Shown: one piece after another, positions 25,384 to 33,900 of the stretch
How the letters are laid out: each line of letters begins with the position of its first letter
Numbering within the stretch: the stretch's first letter is position 1
DNA from: Amycolatopsis rubida
GTDB taxonomy: Bacteria > Actinomycetota > Actinomycetes > Mycobacteriales > Pseudonocardiaceae
NCBI RefSeq assembly: GCF_900115345.1
Contig: NZ_FOWC01000002.1
Coordinates: 124,001 to 188,000 of the forward strand
Direction of reading: 5' to 3'
Length of the DNA: 64,000 bases
Made by a program: the position numbers and the translations under genes
Notes under the pieces: model-generated
Database searches by the model: none
What the model was told of the DNA's origin: nothing
Seen by the model: the letters and a program-made list of their open reading frames with translations, nothing else

Positions 25384-26121
25384 TCACGGTGTGACGGCCA
25401 GGGCGCGAGACACCCGTTGGGCGGCTCGACGCAACGACTGCGACGGCGCCGAACCCAACCGCCGCGCGGGCAACGAGATCGCTACCGCGCCCAACGCGCC
25501 CGGTGTGCGGACCGTCGTCGCCAAGCACGCAGTACCGAGCAGATACTCCTCGCGATCGTTGAACACATCCCCGCTCTGCGACAACCGCTGCTCCAGCACC
25601 CGGCTGTCGGTGATCGTGTGCGGCGTGAGATCCGCCAGCCGATGCCGCGACAGGTAGTCCCGGCGGCCCTCGCTGTCGAGGCCGGACAGGATGCACTTGC
25701 CGAACGCCGTCGCGTGCGCCGATTCGTGCACGCCGACCCACAGGTCGACCGACGGGGCGGCCGGGCCGTCGGCGATGTCGATGAGCTTGATGTCGCCGTC
25801 GGAGTAGAGCGAGAGATAGGCCGCGCCGTGCACCTCGTCGCGCAGGGCTCGCAGCACCGGGCGGATCTTCGGCAGCAGCGCGTGCAGCGACGTGTGCTGG
25901 CGCAGTCCGCTGACCTGGCTGCCGAGCGCGTAGCCGTCGTCGAGTTTGCAGAGGTATCCCTCGTGGACGAGGGTGCGCAGCAGGTGGTACGTCGTGGGCA
26001 GCGGCAGCCCGACCGTGCGGGCGAGCACCTTGGCCGGCACCGGCCGCTCGCTCGCGCCGACCGCGTCGAGCAGGTGCAGCGCGCGCTGCACGGACCCGAT
26101 CAAGGTCGGCTCAGCCGCCAT
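25384..26121 (-). CDS. IclR-family transcriptional regulator
   Basis: A 245-residue IclR regulator with a winged helix (residues about 5-65; VPAKVLARTVGLPLPTTYHL) and an effector domain (about 75-240; GVHESAHATAFGKCILSGLD, then REEYLLGTACLATTVRTPGA). ATG at 26121 follows GGAGGTGAGGGGA; a GTG three codons upstream is the alternative. It stands 89 bp upstream of the E1 operon in the same direction and probably controls it in response to the substrate. IclR members often govern carboxylate catabolism. Confidence 0.9.
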   Translation of the reverse strand: MAAEPTLIGSVQRALHLLDAVGASERPVPAKVLARTVGLPLPTTYHLLRTLVHEGYLCKLDDGYALGSQVSGLRQHTSLHALLPKIRPVLRALRDEVHGAAYLSLYSDGDIKLIDIADGPAAPSVDLWVGVHESAHATAFGKCILSGLDSEGRRDYLSRHRLADLTPHTITDSRVLEQRLSQSGDVFNDREEYLLGTACLATTVRTPGALGAVAISLPARRLGSAPSQSLRRAAQRVSRALAVTP

Positions 26122-26200
26122 TCCCCTCACCTCCGCGTCGCTGCGGACTCCAGCATGCGCTACCGCTCTGACCTGGGCAAGAGCAGTTCCACCGGAGGGA

Positions 26201-27928
26201 TCACGGGCCGCCGCAGAAGGTCCGTTCCGCGACGAACGGGTCCGGCGGGACGGTCACCCCGGTCCGGTGCACAGCTCCGGTGAGGTTGGCCCAGAACCGG
26301 CCCGGCGACAGCGGCTCGCGCGTGGATCGCTGGATCTCCGCCAGGTCTCCGCAGCTCAACGCGTGCCGGGCGGCGGCGACCTGGTCGGCGGTGATGTCCG
26401 CGCGCAGGACGAAGTTGCCCGGGCTGAGAACCGGTGCCGACGGGTCCGCGTAATCCGCCAGCAGCCAGGCGTTGCTCAGCGGTTTCGAATGGCCCGGTTT
26501 CACCGTCGGGAATTCGAACCGCGCGCCGATCGGGTTGGCCAGGCCCCAGAAGTCGACGACGCCAACGTCCACCGGCGACAGGACCCCGACCGTCCCCAGA
26601 TACACCCCGATGATCATGGACCTCGACGGGACGTCCGCACGCAACCGTGCGGTGAGGACCCGCTCCCGCGGATCTCCGTAGGTCAGGGTGTCCGGCCTTG
26701 CGGCGTCCTTGAGATAGGTCATCTTCGGGGTGAAGTCCGCCGACTCGGTGGGATACATCTTGCCGGTCCACGCGTGGTAGTAGCCGCGCTCGTCGTCGAC
26801 GAGTCTGCTGTCTCGCGGGACGAACTGGCCGATGCTGGCGCAGAGAACCGCCCACGCGAGCAGGACGGTGCCGATCACGCGAGTGTTCTTCGCCGCCGGG
26901 AGCACCAGTACCGGCAGCATCAGCAGGAAGAAGATCGGCAGCACCATGCGCGCGTGCATGTAGTCGCCGCCGACCTTCAGCAGGTAGCCCAGCGACAGCA
27001 CGCCGGCGACCACCGGGGTGAGCGTGACGATCCGATCGGTGCTGTGCCGCCGGAGGACCCCGGCGAGCAGGACGGTGCAGAGGACCAGCGGCAACCACAG
27101 CAGGTACGGGTCCACGAAATCGCCGACGTAGCCGAATCCGCGTCCCCAGAAGGATTCGCTCGCGTTCTTGGTGAGTGCGGGCATCGGCACGAGGATGCCG
27201 TAGAAGCCCATGCGGAAGATCTCGTAGCCGACCGGCAGCGCCCCGGCGGCCGCGACCGCGGCGAGGACGACTCGCCAGTTCGGCTTTGTCACCAGCCACA
27301 GCGATACCAGGAATACCGCCGCAACCAGCGCTTGTTCTGGACGCACCAGCGGGCCTAACCCCATCGTGAACGCTGCTGCGACAACGGGTTTGGCCGACGT
27401 ACTGCCTCGAAAGCGCACGAGCAGCCACCAGCAGAGCGCCATCCAGAAGGTGTTCAGTCCGGTCTCCAGCCCGGACGTCGCGTACTGCCACACCGGCCGC
27501 ACACCCAGCAGCACGAGGACGCCGCACGGCACCATCGCCGCGACGCGCCCGCCGTGCAACCGGATCGTCGCGCTGACCGCGAAGCCGAAGCCGGCGCCGG
27601 TGAGCAGGAGGCCGAGCATCCAGGACAGCGCCGAGGTGTCCGACTGGCCGAACACGAATCCGGCGAACGCCAGCAACCATTGCCACAGCGTGCTCGTGGA
27701 AGCCTCGGCTCGTTCGCCGAGGTTGTAGACCGGACCGTTTCCGGCGAGGATTTGCTCGACGATCCTGGTGAAGATCAGCGCGTCGTCGCAGATCCAGCGG
27801 GTGACGTAGCCGATAATGGTGACCAGAAGGACCGACCCCGCGATTATCCAGCTATTTCTTCGGCCGTTCCCGAATGCGGAATCGGGCTGATTTACGGCGC
27901 GCGGAAGCGCCCTTGGCATGGTGTCCAT
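26201..27928 (-). CDS. GT-C membrane glycosyltransferase, AftB-like arabinofuranosyltransferase
   Basis: A 575-residue integral membrane protein with about ten hydrophobic segments and a soluble C-terminal third. The N-terminal periplasmic loop has CDDALIFTRIVEQILAGNGP with the acidic pair typical of GT-C enzymes, then NLGERAEASTSTLWQWLLAF. LLKVGGDYMHARMVLPIFFL is a block that I recognise from mycobacterial AftB (terminal arabinofuranosyl transfer to cell-wall arabinogalactan from decaprenyl-phosphoarabinose). This fits the arabinan-containing wall of Pseudonocardiaceae, but the exact acceptor is not proven. ATG at 27928 is preceded by AAGGAG; a second ATG three codons on is possible. Confidence 0.75.
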   Translation of the reverse strand: MDTMPRALPRAVNQPDSAFGNGRRNSWIIAGSVLLVTIIGYVTRWICDDALIFTRIVEQILAGNGPVYNLGERAEASTSTLWQWLLAFAGFVFGQSDTSALSWMLGLLLTGAGFGFAVSATIRLHGGRVAAMVPCGVLVLLGVRPVWQYATSGLETGLNTFWMALCWWLLVRFRGSTSAKPVVAAAFTMGLGPLVRPEQALVAAVFLVSLWLVTKPNWRVVLAAVAAAGALPVGYEIFRMGFYGILVPMPALTKNASESFWGRGFGYVGDFVDPYLLWLPLVLCTVLLAGVLRRHSTDRIVTLTPVVAGVLSLGYLLKVGGDYMHARMVLPIFFLLMLPVLVLPAAKNTRVIGTVLLAWAVLCASIGQFVPRDSRLVDDERGYYHAWTGKMYPTESADFTPKMTYLKDAARPDTLTYGDPRERVLTARLRADVPSRSMIIGVYLGTVGVLSPVDVGVVDFWGLANPIGARFEFPTVKPGHSKPLSNAWLLADYADPSAPVLSPGNFVLRADITADQVAAARHALSCGDLAEIQRSTREPLSPGRFWANLTGAVHRTGVTVPPDPFVAERTFCGGP

Positions 27929-27950
27929 GAAACTCCTTGCGAAAAGAGCG

Positions 27951-28907
27951 CTATGCGATTTGACGGCGGTAGTCGATGATTCCGGCCGCGGTCAGCGCTG
28001 CGATGCCCGCGCCCACCAGGAAGACCTGCACCAGATCCATCGGCTCGAAGGCGCCCGCGGCCATGGTCGCGAGGAGGACAAGCGGCTGGACCAGGACCAG
28101 CGAACAACACACCGCGAGCGAGAACGACCACACCGGCGAACGTCGCCGGAATGCGAAATAGGCGGGAATGACGAGCGCTGCCGCCCACGCGAACCAGGAC
28201 AGCCCGCGCAGATCCGACTCGGCGAAGGAACCGAAGTAAAACCCGGAAACCGCGACTCCGGTCAACGCGATCCGCCATTTTCGCGCGGACGGCGGCGGCG
28301 CGCCGAGATGGAATCCGGCGATCAGGAGCGGCAGCGGCAGCCATTGCGGAACGAAATAGCCAAGCAGATCAGGGCTGAAACTGAAAGAATACTGGTACAG
28401 GAACGCCGCGAACCCGGCGACCAGCACGACCCCGGCAACGCCCCGCGCGGCTCGGCGCCGTCCGGCGAAAAGGAGCGCGAGCGGTACGGCCGCGGCGGCG
28501 ACCAGCGCGACGTCCTGCCCAAGCTGCTGGACCGACGGGAACGAGTAAAGCGACAGAGTGCCCTCAGCGGCGAAGGAATACAGACCATGCGTCCGCGGGT
28601 AGCCGAGCACATCGCACACGTCGTGGCCGAGGGAGACGACGCCCTTCATCACTCCCCAGAGGAGCCCGAGCAGGGCCACCAGCCGAACGGTGTCACCGAA
28701 AGCGACCACGCGCGCCGGTGCTGAGCCAGCGGCCAGCCGGGCGCGCAGCCCCAGCCCCAGCATCGCGAGCAGTTCGCGCCCTTCCGCGAGGCGACCGGCT
28801 TCCCGCGCGTCCAGCAGGGTGCCGACCATTTCGTCCTCGCGGTCGGCGCGGTACCAGCGGGGAAGAAGCCGCACCATCCGGCGGTACTGCAGCTCCGGCG
28901 CGGTCAT
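27951..28907 (-). CDS. Hypothetical multi-pass membrane protein under PadR control
   Basis: A 318-residue protein. The soluble start MTAPELQYRRMVRLLPRWYR and DREDEMVGTLLDAREAGRLA matches the N-terminal region that often follows PadR genes in actinomycetes; about eight hydrophobic segments follow. I do not recognise a catalytic motif. ATG at 28907 follows GGAGGTAGCGGT. It overlaps the stop of a 27-codon ORF (28904-28987), which itself overlaps the PadR stop, making a tightly coupled three-frame operon. Its level is probably set by that PadR. Confidence 0.75.
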   Translation of the reverse strand: MTAPELQYRRMVRLLPRWYRADREDEMVGTLLDAREAGRLAEGRELLAMLGLGLRARLAAGSAPARVVAFGDTVRLVALLGLLWGVMKGVVSLGHDVCDVLGYPRTHGLYSFAAEGTLSLYSFPSVQQLGQDVALVAAAAVPLALLFAGRRRAARGVAGVVLVAGFAAFLYQYSFSFSPDLLGYFVPQWLPLPLLIAGFHLGAPPPSARKWRIALTGVAVSGFYFGSFAESDLRGLSWFAWAAALVIPAYFAFRRRSPVWSFSLAVCCSLVLVQPLVLLATMAAGAFEPMDLVQVFLVGAGIAALTAAGIIDYRRQIA

Positions 28908-28987
28908 ACCGCTACCTCCGGAACATTCGCCGCCAGCCGCCGGGACTGCTCGGCCAACCGAGCGCACCGAAACCCGGGAGCGCTCAT
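28904..28987 (-). CDS. 27-codon mini-ORF coupled at both ends, carrying a copy of the PadR tail
   Basis: ATG at 28987 overlaps the PadR stop (ATGA) and its TGA at 28904-28906 overlaps the ATG of the membrane-protein gene. The peptide MSAPGFRCARLAEQSRRLAA NVPEVAV repeats the PadR segment LAEQSRRLAAN. The DNA is a 26-bp exact duplication (28932-28957 versus 29050-29075). It may be a tandem-duplication scar kept because it couples translation of the two genes, or a small peptide. No function is assigned. Confidence 0.45.
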   Translation of the reverse strand: MSAPGFRCARLAEQSRRLAANVPEVAV

Positions 28988-29328
28988 GCCCCACCCCCGA
29001 GCGCCCAGCCCCGCGCCCGCAAGACTGACTCGGCGGCAGCGGCGTTCGCGGCCAGCCGCCGGGACTGCTCGGCCAAAGTACGGCCGCCGAGGTCGGTCAG
29101 CCGGTAGTACCGACGGAGCCGGCCCTGGTGGACCTCTTCCCTGTCCCGTTCCGCCCATCCGTCCGCGACCAGCCGGTCCAGCACGCCGTACAGCGTGCCG
29201 ACCCGCAGGCGGACCCGGTTTTCGGACAGCTTCTCGACGGCCTGGACGATGCCGTAGCCGTGTTTCGGCTCGTCGGCGAGCGCGGTGAGGATCAGGAAGA
29301 CCTGCTCCGACATGCCTCGTTCGGTCAC
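28984..29328 (-). CDS. PadR-family transcriptional regulator
   Basis: A 114-residue PadR protein: SEQVFLILTALADEPKHGYG and VRLRVGTLYGVLDRLVADGW (winged helix), then DREEVHQGRLRRYYRLTDLG (wing). These are small repressors of phenolic or stress genes and of membrane proteins. GTG at 29328 is chosen (GGACGG upstream); an ATG five codons on is possible. A 21-bp near-palindrome (29337-29357) lies just upstream and is the likely operator. Downstream genes are coupled by ATGA overlaps. Confidence 0.9.
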   Translation of the reverse strand: MTERGMSEQVFLILTALADEPKHGYGIVQAVEKLSENRVRLRVGTLYGVLDRLVADGWAERDREEVHQGRLRRYYRLTDLGGRTLAEQSRRLAANAAAAESVLRARGWALGGGA

Positions 29329-29336
29329 CCGTCCAT

Positions 29337-29357
29337 ATATATCACGTCGCGATATAT
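29337..29357. promoter_or_regulatory. PadR operator palindrome
   Basis: ATATATC-ACGTCGC-GATATAT, with additional inner pairing, centred at 29347 and 9 bp upstream of the PadR start. ATAT arms flanking a GC core are typical of PadR sites. Autoregulation of the PadR operon is inferred. Confidence 0.7.
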
Positions 29358-29379
29358 GCGGGTGGGCGAAGCAAAGAAC

Positions 29380-29593
29380 CTACCGGTCAGCGACCGCGGT
29401 CCCCTCCAGTTCGACCAGCAGCGCCGGGATCGCCAGCCGGGGCACGCCGAGCATCGTGGTCGACGCGGGGAGGGTGCCGTGGCGCCGGAAAAGCGGGCCG
29501 GCGCCGGTCGGGTAGACGTTGAGCCGGACCAGGTTCTCCAGTGCCATGCCCGTTTCGGCGAGCACCGCTTCCAGGTCGTCGAAGCTCGGCGAG
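29380..29593 (-). pseudogene. C-terminal half of a RidA-family gene
   Basis: The minus frame reads FDDLEAVLAETGMALENLVR, LNVYPTG, TTMLGVPRLAIPALLVELEG and TAVADR, the second half of a RidA/YjgF protein (2-iminobutanoate deaminase family), with the stop at 29380. The N-terminal half is absent: further upstream the frame holds unrelated sequence. On the other strand 29588-29767 has a frame ending ALHQRATAIAAARAGPA that could be another gene tail, but I cannot name it. A rearrangement has truncated the gene. Confidence 0.65.
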
Positions 29594-29872
29594 ATCGGCC
29601 CGGACGGACGGCTTCGCCCGGAGGCGGCTTTCCAGGATTCCCGGCACGCCGAACGGGCACTGTGGGAGCCCGCCACAGCCGCGGAAGTTTTTGCGCCGCA
29701 AGCATTGCGCGCCGCGTTGCACCAGCGCGCCACCGCGATCGCCGCCGCCCGCGCCGGGCCGGCCTGAGCCCTCGGCACCAGCACTGCCCGCACCTTCCGT
29801 AGTTGTGCGGATACCTACTCGCTGGTAAGTTACTCGCCAGTCGTGATCCACTTCATGGTTCAAAGGGGAGTC

Positions 29873-31180
29873 ATGATCCGGAAACCCGTCCGTGCGCTGA
29901 TCGCCGCCGCCGCTCTCGCGATCACGTCCGCCGTCGCGCTGCCCGCCGCGGCTTCGGCCGATTCCTTCTACAGCTACGACGGCAGCACCCCGCTCTCGTC
30001 CTACGCTCCGGGCACCGTCCTGAAAAGCCGGACATTGACCTATCACGTTTTCGGCTTCCCCACTCCGGTGCGAGCCACGCAGCTGCTCTACCGGACCGCC
30101 GACGCACAGGGCAATGCCACCGCGAACGTCACCTCAGTCGTCCGCAATCCCTTGAGCAACACCGGAAAAGCCGTCTCGTACCAGTCCGCGTACGACTCGC
30201 TCGATCCCGCGGACGCACCGTCCCGCGCGATCGCGGGCGACGTCCGGCTCGGCGGCGTGCTGCCGAACGCCGAGTCGCTGCTCATCGCACCGGCGCTCGC
30301 GCTCGGGTACAGCGTCGTCATCCCGGACACCGAAGGCCCGAGTGCCGATTTCGCGGCGGGTCCGGAATACGGCAAGACCACTTTGGACTCGATCCGCGCG
30401 GCGACGCACGCGTCCGGCACCGGAATGACCGAATCCACCAAAATCGGCCTCCTCGGCTATTCCGGCGGCGCGATCGCGACCGGCTGGGCGTCGGCGATCG
30501 CCGGAAGCTACGCGCCGGAGGTCGAGAAGAACCTCGTCGGGTTCGCCGAGGGCGGGGTGCTCGTCGACCCCGCGCACAACCTCAAGTACGTCAGCGGCAG
30601 CCCGGTCTGGTCCGGCGTGATCCCGATGGCGCTGATCGGCGTCTCGCGCAGCTACGGCATCGACCTCAAGCCGTACGCCAGCGAGTACGGCCTCAAGGTG
30701 CTCGCCGAGCTCGAGCACGCGTCGATCGTCAACGCGCTCGGCCGCTACCCCGGGCTGACCTGGCAGAAGCTGGTCAAGCCGGAGTATGCGAACCCGAACT
30801 CGGTGGCTCCGTACGTCGACGCGGTCAACAAGGTGAACATCGGCTCGGCGGCGACGCCCTCGATTCCCGGGTTCATCGCGCAGGCCGGCAACGGCGCGCT
30901 CGAAGGCACCGTCAGCAACGAACCGGGCATCGGCGGCGGCGACGGCGTGATGGTGGCCGGGGACGTCCGCGCGCTCGCGAATCAGTACTGCGGCACCGGA
31001 AACACCTCGATCAAGTACACGCAGTACGACGCACTCAGCCACGCCACCGCCGTCCCGGCGTGGGCACCGGCCGCGATCGCCTGGCTCGGCGACCGGTTCG
31101 CGGGCAAGGCCGCGCCGTCCAGCTGCGGGCACATCCCGGCGGGGAACTCGCTGGCGCCGGAGCAGCACACCGGCTCCTGA
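29873..31180 (+). CDS. Secreted lipase (LIP family, PF03583)
   Basis: A 435-residue secreted alpha/beta hydrolase. The signal peptide is MIRKPVRALIAAAALAITSA with an ALPAAASA cleavage region. The chain has the secretory-lipase layout: TEGPSADFAAGPEYGKTTLD, the nucleophile elbow GLLGYSGGAIATGWA, GFAEGGVLVDPAHNLKYVSG, and a His region YDALSHATAVPAWAPAAI near the C-terminus. Fungal relatives cleave triacylglycerols. ATG at 29873 follows AAAGGGGAG. It ends 20 bp before the palindrome at 31201. Confidence 0.9.
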   Translation: MIRKPVRALIAAAALAITSAVALPAAASADSFYSYDGSTPLSSYAPGTVLKSRTLTYHVFGFPTPVRATQLLYRTADAQGNATANVTSVVRNPLSNTGKAVSYQSAYDSLDPADAPSRAIAGDVRLGGVLPNAESLLIAPALALGYSVVIPDTEGPSADFAAGPEYGKTTLDSIRAATHASGTGMTESTKIGLLGYSGGAIATGWASAIAGSYAPEVEKNLVGFAEGGVLVDPAHNLKYVSGSPVWSGVIPMALIGVSRSYGIDLKPYASEYGLKVLAELEHASIVNALGRYPGLTWQKLVKPEYANPNSVAPYVDAVNKVNIGSAATPSIPGFIAQAGNGALEGTVSNEPGIGGGDGVMVAGDVRALANQYCGTGNTSIKYTQYDALSHATAVPAWAPAAIAWLGDRFAGKAAPSSCGHIPAGNSLAPEQHTGS

Positions 31181-31200
31181 AGCGGCGGCGGCTCGGTCCG

Positions 31201-31250
31201 GCCTCGTGAGCGGCTCTCCCGGTTCTCACCGGGAGAGCCGCTCACGAGGC
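31201..31250. repeat. Family palindrome C (perfect 23-bp arms, TCTC loop)
   Basis: Arms 31201-31223 and 31228-31250 match perfectly around TCTC. It lies between the convergent lipase and luciferase-like genes. The right arm contains the TGA of the luciferase-like gene (31242-31244), so the repeat supplies that stop codon. The middle of the stem differs from the other copies, but both arms changed together. Confidence 0.85.
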
Positions 31251-32066
31251 CAACTCCGCCAGCCGATCGAGCTGGCGCAACACGTCGCCGGGCTCCTCGT
31301 GGTCCTCAAGTTCGAACAGCACCCGATCGACCCCTGCCTCCGCGTAGTCCGCGAGCTTCTCCGGATCCGCCCCGTACAAGGTCACCGGCACCGGACGCCC
31401 TGCTCGCTCGCGCAGTTCCGTGATCCGCGCGCGCAGGAAGCCGATCGGGTACAGCGGCAGCGGAAGCCAGCCGTCGCCGTGGCTGAGGACCCGGTCCAGC
31501 ACCTTCACCCCGACCCCGCCGATCAGCACGGGCAGCGGACGCGCGGGTTTGGGCCACGACCAGATCGGGTCGAAGTCGACGAACTCGCCGTGGAACTCCG
31601 GTTCGTCCTCGGTCCACATAGTCCGGACGGCGGCGACGTGTTCGAGCATGCGCGCGAGCGGACGCGCCGGATCGACGCCGTGGTTGGCCATTTCCTCGGC
31701 GTTCCAGCCCGGGCCGACCCCGAGTTCGAACCGGCCGCCGGACAGCACGTCGACGCTCGCCGCCTGTTTGGCCAGCGTGATCGGGTGATGCTGGCTCACC
31801 AGCGACACCGCGGTGCCGAGCCCGATCCGCTCGGTGCCGGCCGCGATGGCGGCGAGTGCGGTGAACGGGTCGAAGGTGTGCGAGTAATGCCGCGGCAGCG
31901 GTCGCGGTTCCGCCGCGCCCACCGGGTACGGGGTGAGCCGGCTGGCCGGGATGTGCGTGTGTTCGGTGAGGAACAGCGAGCCGAACCCGCGCTCCTCCAC
32001 CGCCTTCCCAAGCCGCACGGGGGCGATGCCGTAGTCGGTGAGGAAGGTGACGATTCCGTGGTCCAT
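31242..32066 (-). CDS. LLM-class F420-dependent oxidoreductase (TIGR03619 type)
   Basis: A 274-residue luciferase-like TIM-barrel enzyme. Marks: GSLFLTEHTHIPASRLTPYP, the F420-binding block TERIGLGTAVSLVSQHHPIT, LAKQAASVDVLSGGRFELGV, and PVLIGGVGVKVLDRVLSHGDG. The family is common in actinomycetes that make F420. The substrate is unknown. It is divergent from a TetR gene with a palindrome in between. Its stop TGA lies inside the palindrome at 31201-31250, where the arm encodes the last two residues (Ala-Ser). Confidence 0.9.
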   Translation of the reverse strand: MDHGIVTFLTDYGIAPVRLGKAVEERGFGSLFLTEHTHIPASRLTPYPVGAAEPRPLPRHYSHTFDPFTALAAIAAGTERIGLGTAVSLVSQHHPITLAKQAASVDVLSGGRFELGVGPGWNAEEMANHGVDPARPLARMLEHVAAVRTMWTEDEPEFHGEFVDFDPIWSWPKPARPLPVLIGGVGVKVLDRVLSHGDGWLPLPLYPIGFLRARITELRERAGRPVPVTLYGADPEKLADYAEAGVDRVLFELEDHEEPGDVLRQLDRLAELAS

Positions 32067-32085
32067 GCGACCACCGTAGCCTAAA

Positions 32086-32101
32086 TGTCAGTCGTATGAC
32101 A
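32086..32101. promoter_or_regulatory. Probable TetR operator
   Basis: TGTCA-GTCGTA-TGACA (32086-32101) sits between the divergent oxidoreductase (start 32066) and TetR (start 32130), within both promoter regions. It is a plausible binding site for the TetR encoded alongside. Confidence 0.6.
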
Positions 32102-32129
32102 CTTATCTCGGCGGTGCTAGCGTGACGCC

Positions 32130-32705
32130 GTGCCCCGAACCGAACGCCCGCGAGCCGACGCCCAGCACAACCGGCGCGCGATCCTCGCCGCGGCCCGCAC
32201 GGCCGTCCAAGGCAGCGGCGAGGTCTGGCTCGACAAGGTCGCGCAGGCCGCGGGGGTCAGCGCGCGCACGCTGTATCGGCATTTCCCTGCCAAAGACGAC
32301 CTGCTGACCGCGGTGCTCGAAGACTACTTCGCCGAACAGGTGGAGCCGATCCGCCGTCGGGTCGCTGCCGAGCAGGATCCGCGGCGGGCGCTGGAAATCG
32401 TGCTGGAGAGCGGGGTCGAGGCGTTTCGCGAGCACCCGGGGATCCTCGCGCTGGTCAACGGCAACGCACTCGCCGCCGAGATCGCCGGGCGGCATCTGGG
32501 GACGTTCGGCGAGGTGCTGTCCCGCGCACAGGAATCCGGCGCGGCGCGCGCGGACCTGACGCTCGAAGATCTCCCCTGCCTGATCACCATGGTCACCGCG
32601 GTCGCGGGCGCGCACTGGCGCCGCTATCTCGCCCTGCTGCTCGATGGCCTTTCCCCGGCCGCGGCTTCCGCGCTGCCCACCGGAAAACCCTTGCCCGCGG
32701 GCTGA
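32130..32705 (+). CDS. TetR-family transcriptional regulator
   Basis: A 191-residue TetR regulator with HTH at residues about 15-60 (EVWLDKVAQAAGVSARTLYR, HFPAKDDLL). The C-terminal part is typical of TetR_C_33-like members (REHPGILALVNGNALAAEIA). GTG at 32130 is the only sensible start. It is divergent from the F420-type oxidoreductase; TGTCA-N6-TGACA lies between them, so that enzyme gene is the likely target. Confidence 0.88.
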   Translation: MPRTERPRADAQHNRRAILAAARTAVQGSGEVWLDKVAQAAGVSARTLYRHFPAKDDLLTAVLEDYFAEQVEPIRRRVAAEQDPRRALEIVLESGVEAFREHPGILALVNGNALAAEIAGRHLGTFGEVLSRAQESGAARADLTLEDLPCLITMVTAVAGAHWRRYLALLLDGLSPAAASALPTGKPLPAG

Positions 32706-32871
32706 GCGAACCGGGCTTTTCCTCGCCGGCCAGCGAATCAGCCGCCCGAATCGGCCGATGGAATGCACGTCCCGGCACCGGTCTCGCGCGGTCGGCGACG
32801 TCCGGTTCGGCACCGTGCGAGAGGTCCGGCACACGAACCGGTTCAGTCACGGCCGGTCGGGCGAAACGGGA

Positions 32872-33825
32872 TCAAGCGCGCGGCGGTAAAGCGTCCGAGA
32901 TCTCCCGGACCAGCGCATAGGACCGTTTCCGCTCCGCGTGGTCGTGGATCGGGGTGGTGATCATCAGCTCGTCCGCACCGGTTTCGGCGATGACCGCGCG
33001 CAACGAATTCCGCAGTGCGGCCGGGGCTCCGGCAAGGACTGGACCAGGCCCGATCGCCGGGTCGACGGTCGCGTCCTCCGGCCGTGGCAACAAGATCCGC
33101 TCGCCGCGCGAACGGCTCAGCGCCTTGGCTCGAACAGACCTGGCGAGCCATTCGGCCCGGTCTTCGGTCGCAGCGGCGACCACGGCGACGCTGACCACAA
33201 TGGACGGTTCGAGCGTCCGGCCGGGACGGAAGGTCTCGCGGTAGATCCGGGTCGCGGCGGCGGCTTCCGCGGGGCGGAGGTGGTAGGCGAACGCGTACGG
33301 CAGGCCTAGTTCCGCGGCGAGGCGGGCGCTTGCCGTGCCTGAGCCGAGCAGCCAGACCTCCGGCACGTTTCCTCGCGCGGGAGTCGCGCGCAACGGCTGG
33401 TCGGCGTCGGCGAAGTACTCCAGCAACTCCTTGATCCGGCCGGGAAAGCTTTCCGCCGGGCCGGGGTTCAGCGCATCGGCCGCCCGTCGCGGACCGCCGA
33501 GCGCCCGGCCGAGCCCGAGATCGATCCGGCCGGGGTGGAACGCGGCGAGCGTGCCGAACTGTTCGGCGACGACGAGCGGCGGATGGTTGAGCAGCAGGAC
33601 GCCGCCCGCGCCGACGCGGATCCGTTTCGTCGCGTCCGCGACACGGGCGGCCGACACGGCGGGCGCGGCGCTCGCGACCCCGCGCATGCCGTGGTGCTCA
33701 GGCAGCCAGTAGCGGTGATATCCCAGCTCGTCGGCCAGTTCGGCGAGGTCGACCGTGCGCTGCAACGCCTCGCGCGCGGTCGACCCCGCGACGATCGGCG
33801 ATGTGTCCAGCACTGAAACCCGCAT
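32872..33825 (-). CDS. LLM-class flavin-dependent oxidoreductase (MsnO8 type)
   Basis: A 317-residue bacterial-luciferase-like monooxygenase. It begins RVSVLDTSPIVAGSTAREAL and has HRYWLPEHHGMRGVASAAPA, GVLLLNHPPLVVAEQFGTLA, ALGGPRRAADALNPG and EVWLLGSGTASARLAAELGL, the marks of the MsnO8 subgroup that uses FMN. ATG at 33825 begins the homology; GTG at 33855 is a longer option. The substrate is unknown. It is 75 bp after the permease gene in the same direction and may or may not be co-transcribed. Confidence 0.88.
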   Translation of the reverse strand: MRVSVLDTSPIVAGSTAREALQRTVDLAELADELGYHRYWLPEHHGMRGVASAAPAVSAARVADATKRIRVGAGGVLLLNHPPLVVAEQFGTLAAFHPGRIDLGLGRALGGPRRAADALNPGPAESFPGRIKELLEYFADADQPLRATPARGNVPEVWLLGSGTASARLAAELGLPYAFAYHLRPAEAAAATRIYRETFRPGRTLEPSIVVSVAVVAAATEDRAEWLARSVRAKALSRSRGERILLPRPEDATVDPAIGPGPVLAGAPAALRNSLRAVIAETGADELMITTPIHDHAERKRSYALVREISDALPPRA

Positions 33826-33900
33826 CCGCGCATCATCCCGGACCGGGTGCGCCACGACAACCGGACCGCCCGCGTCTCAAGTGGACGGTCCGGCCGCGGC

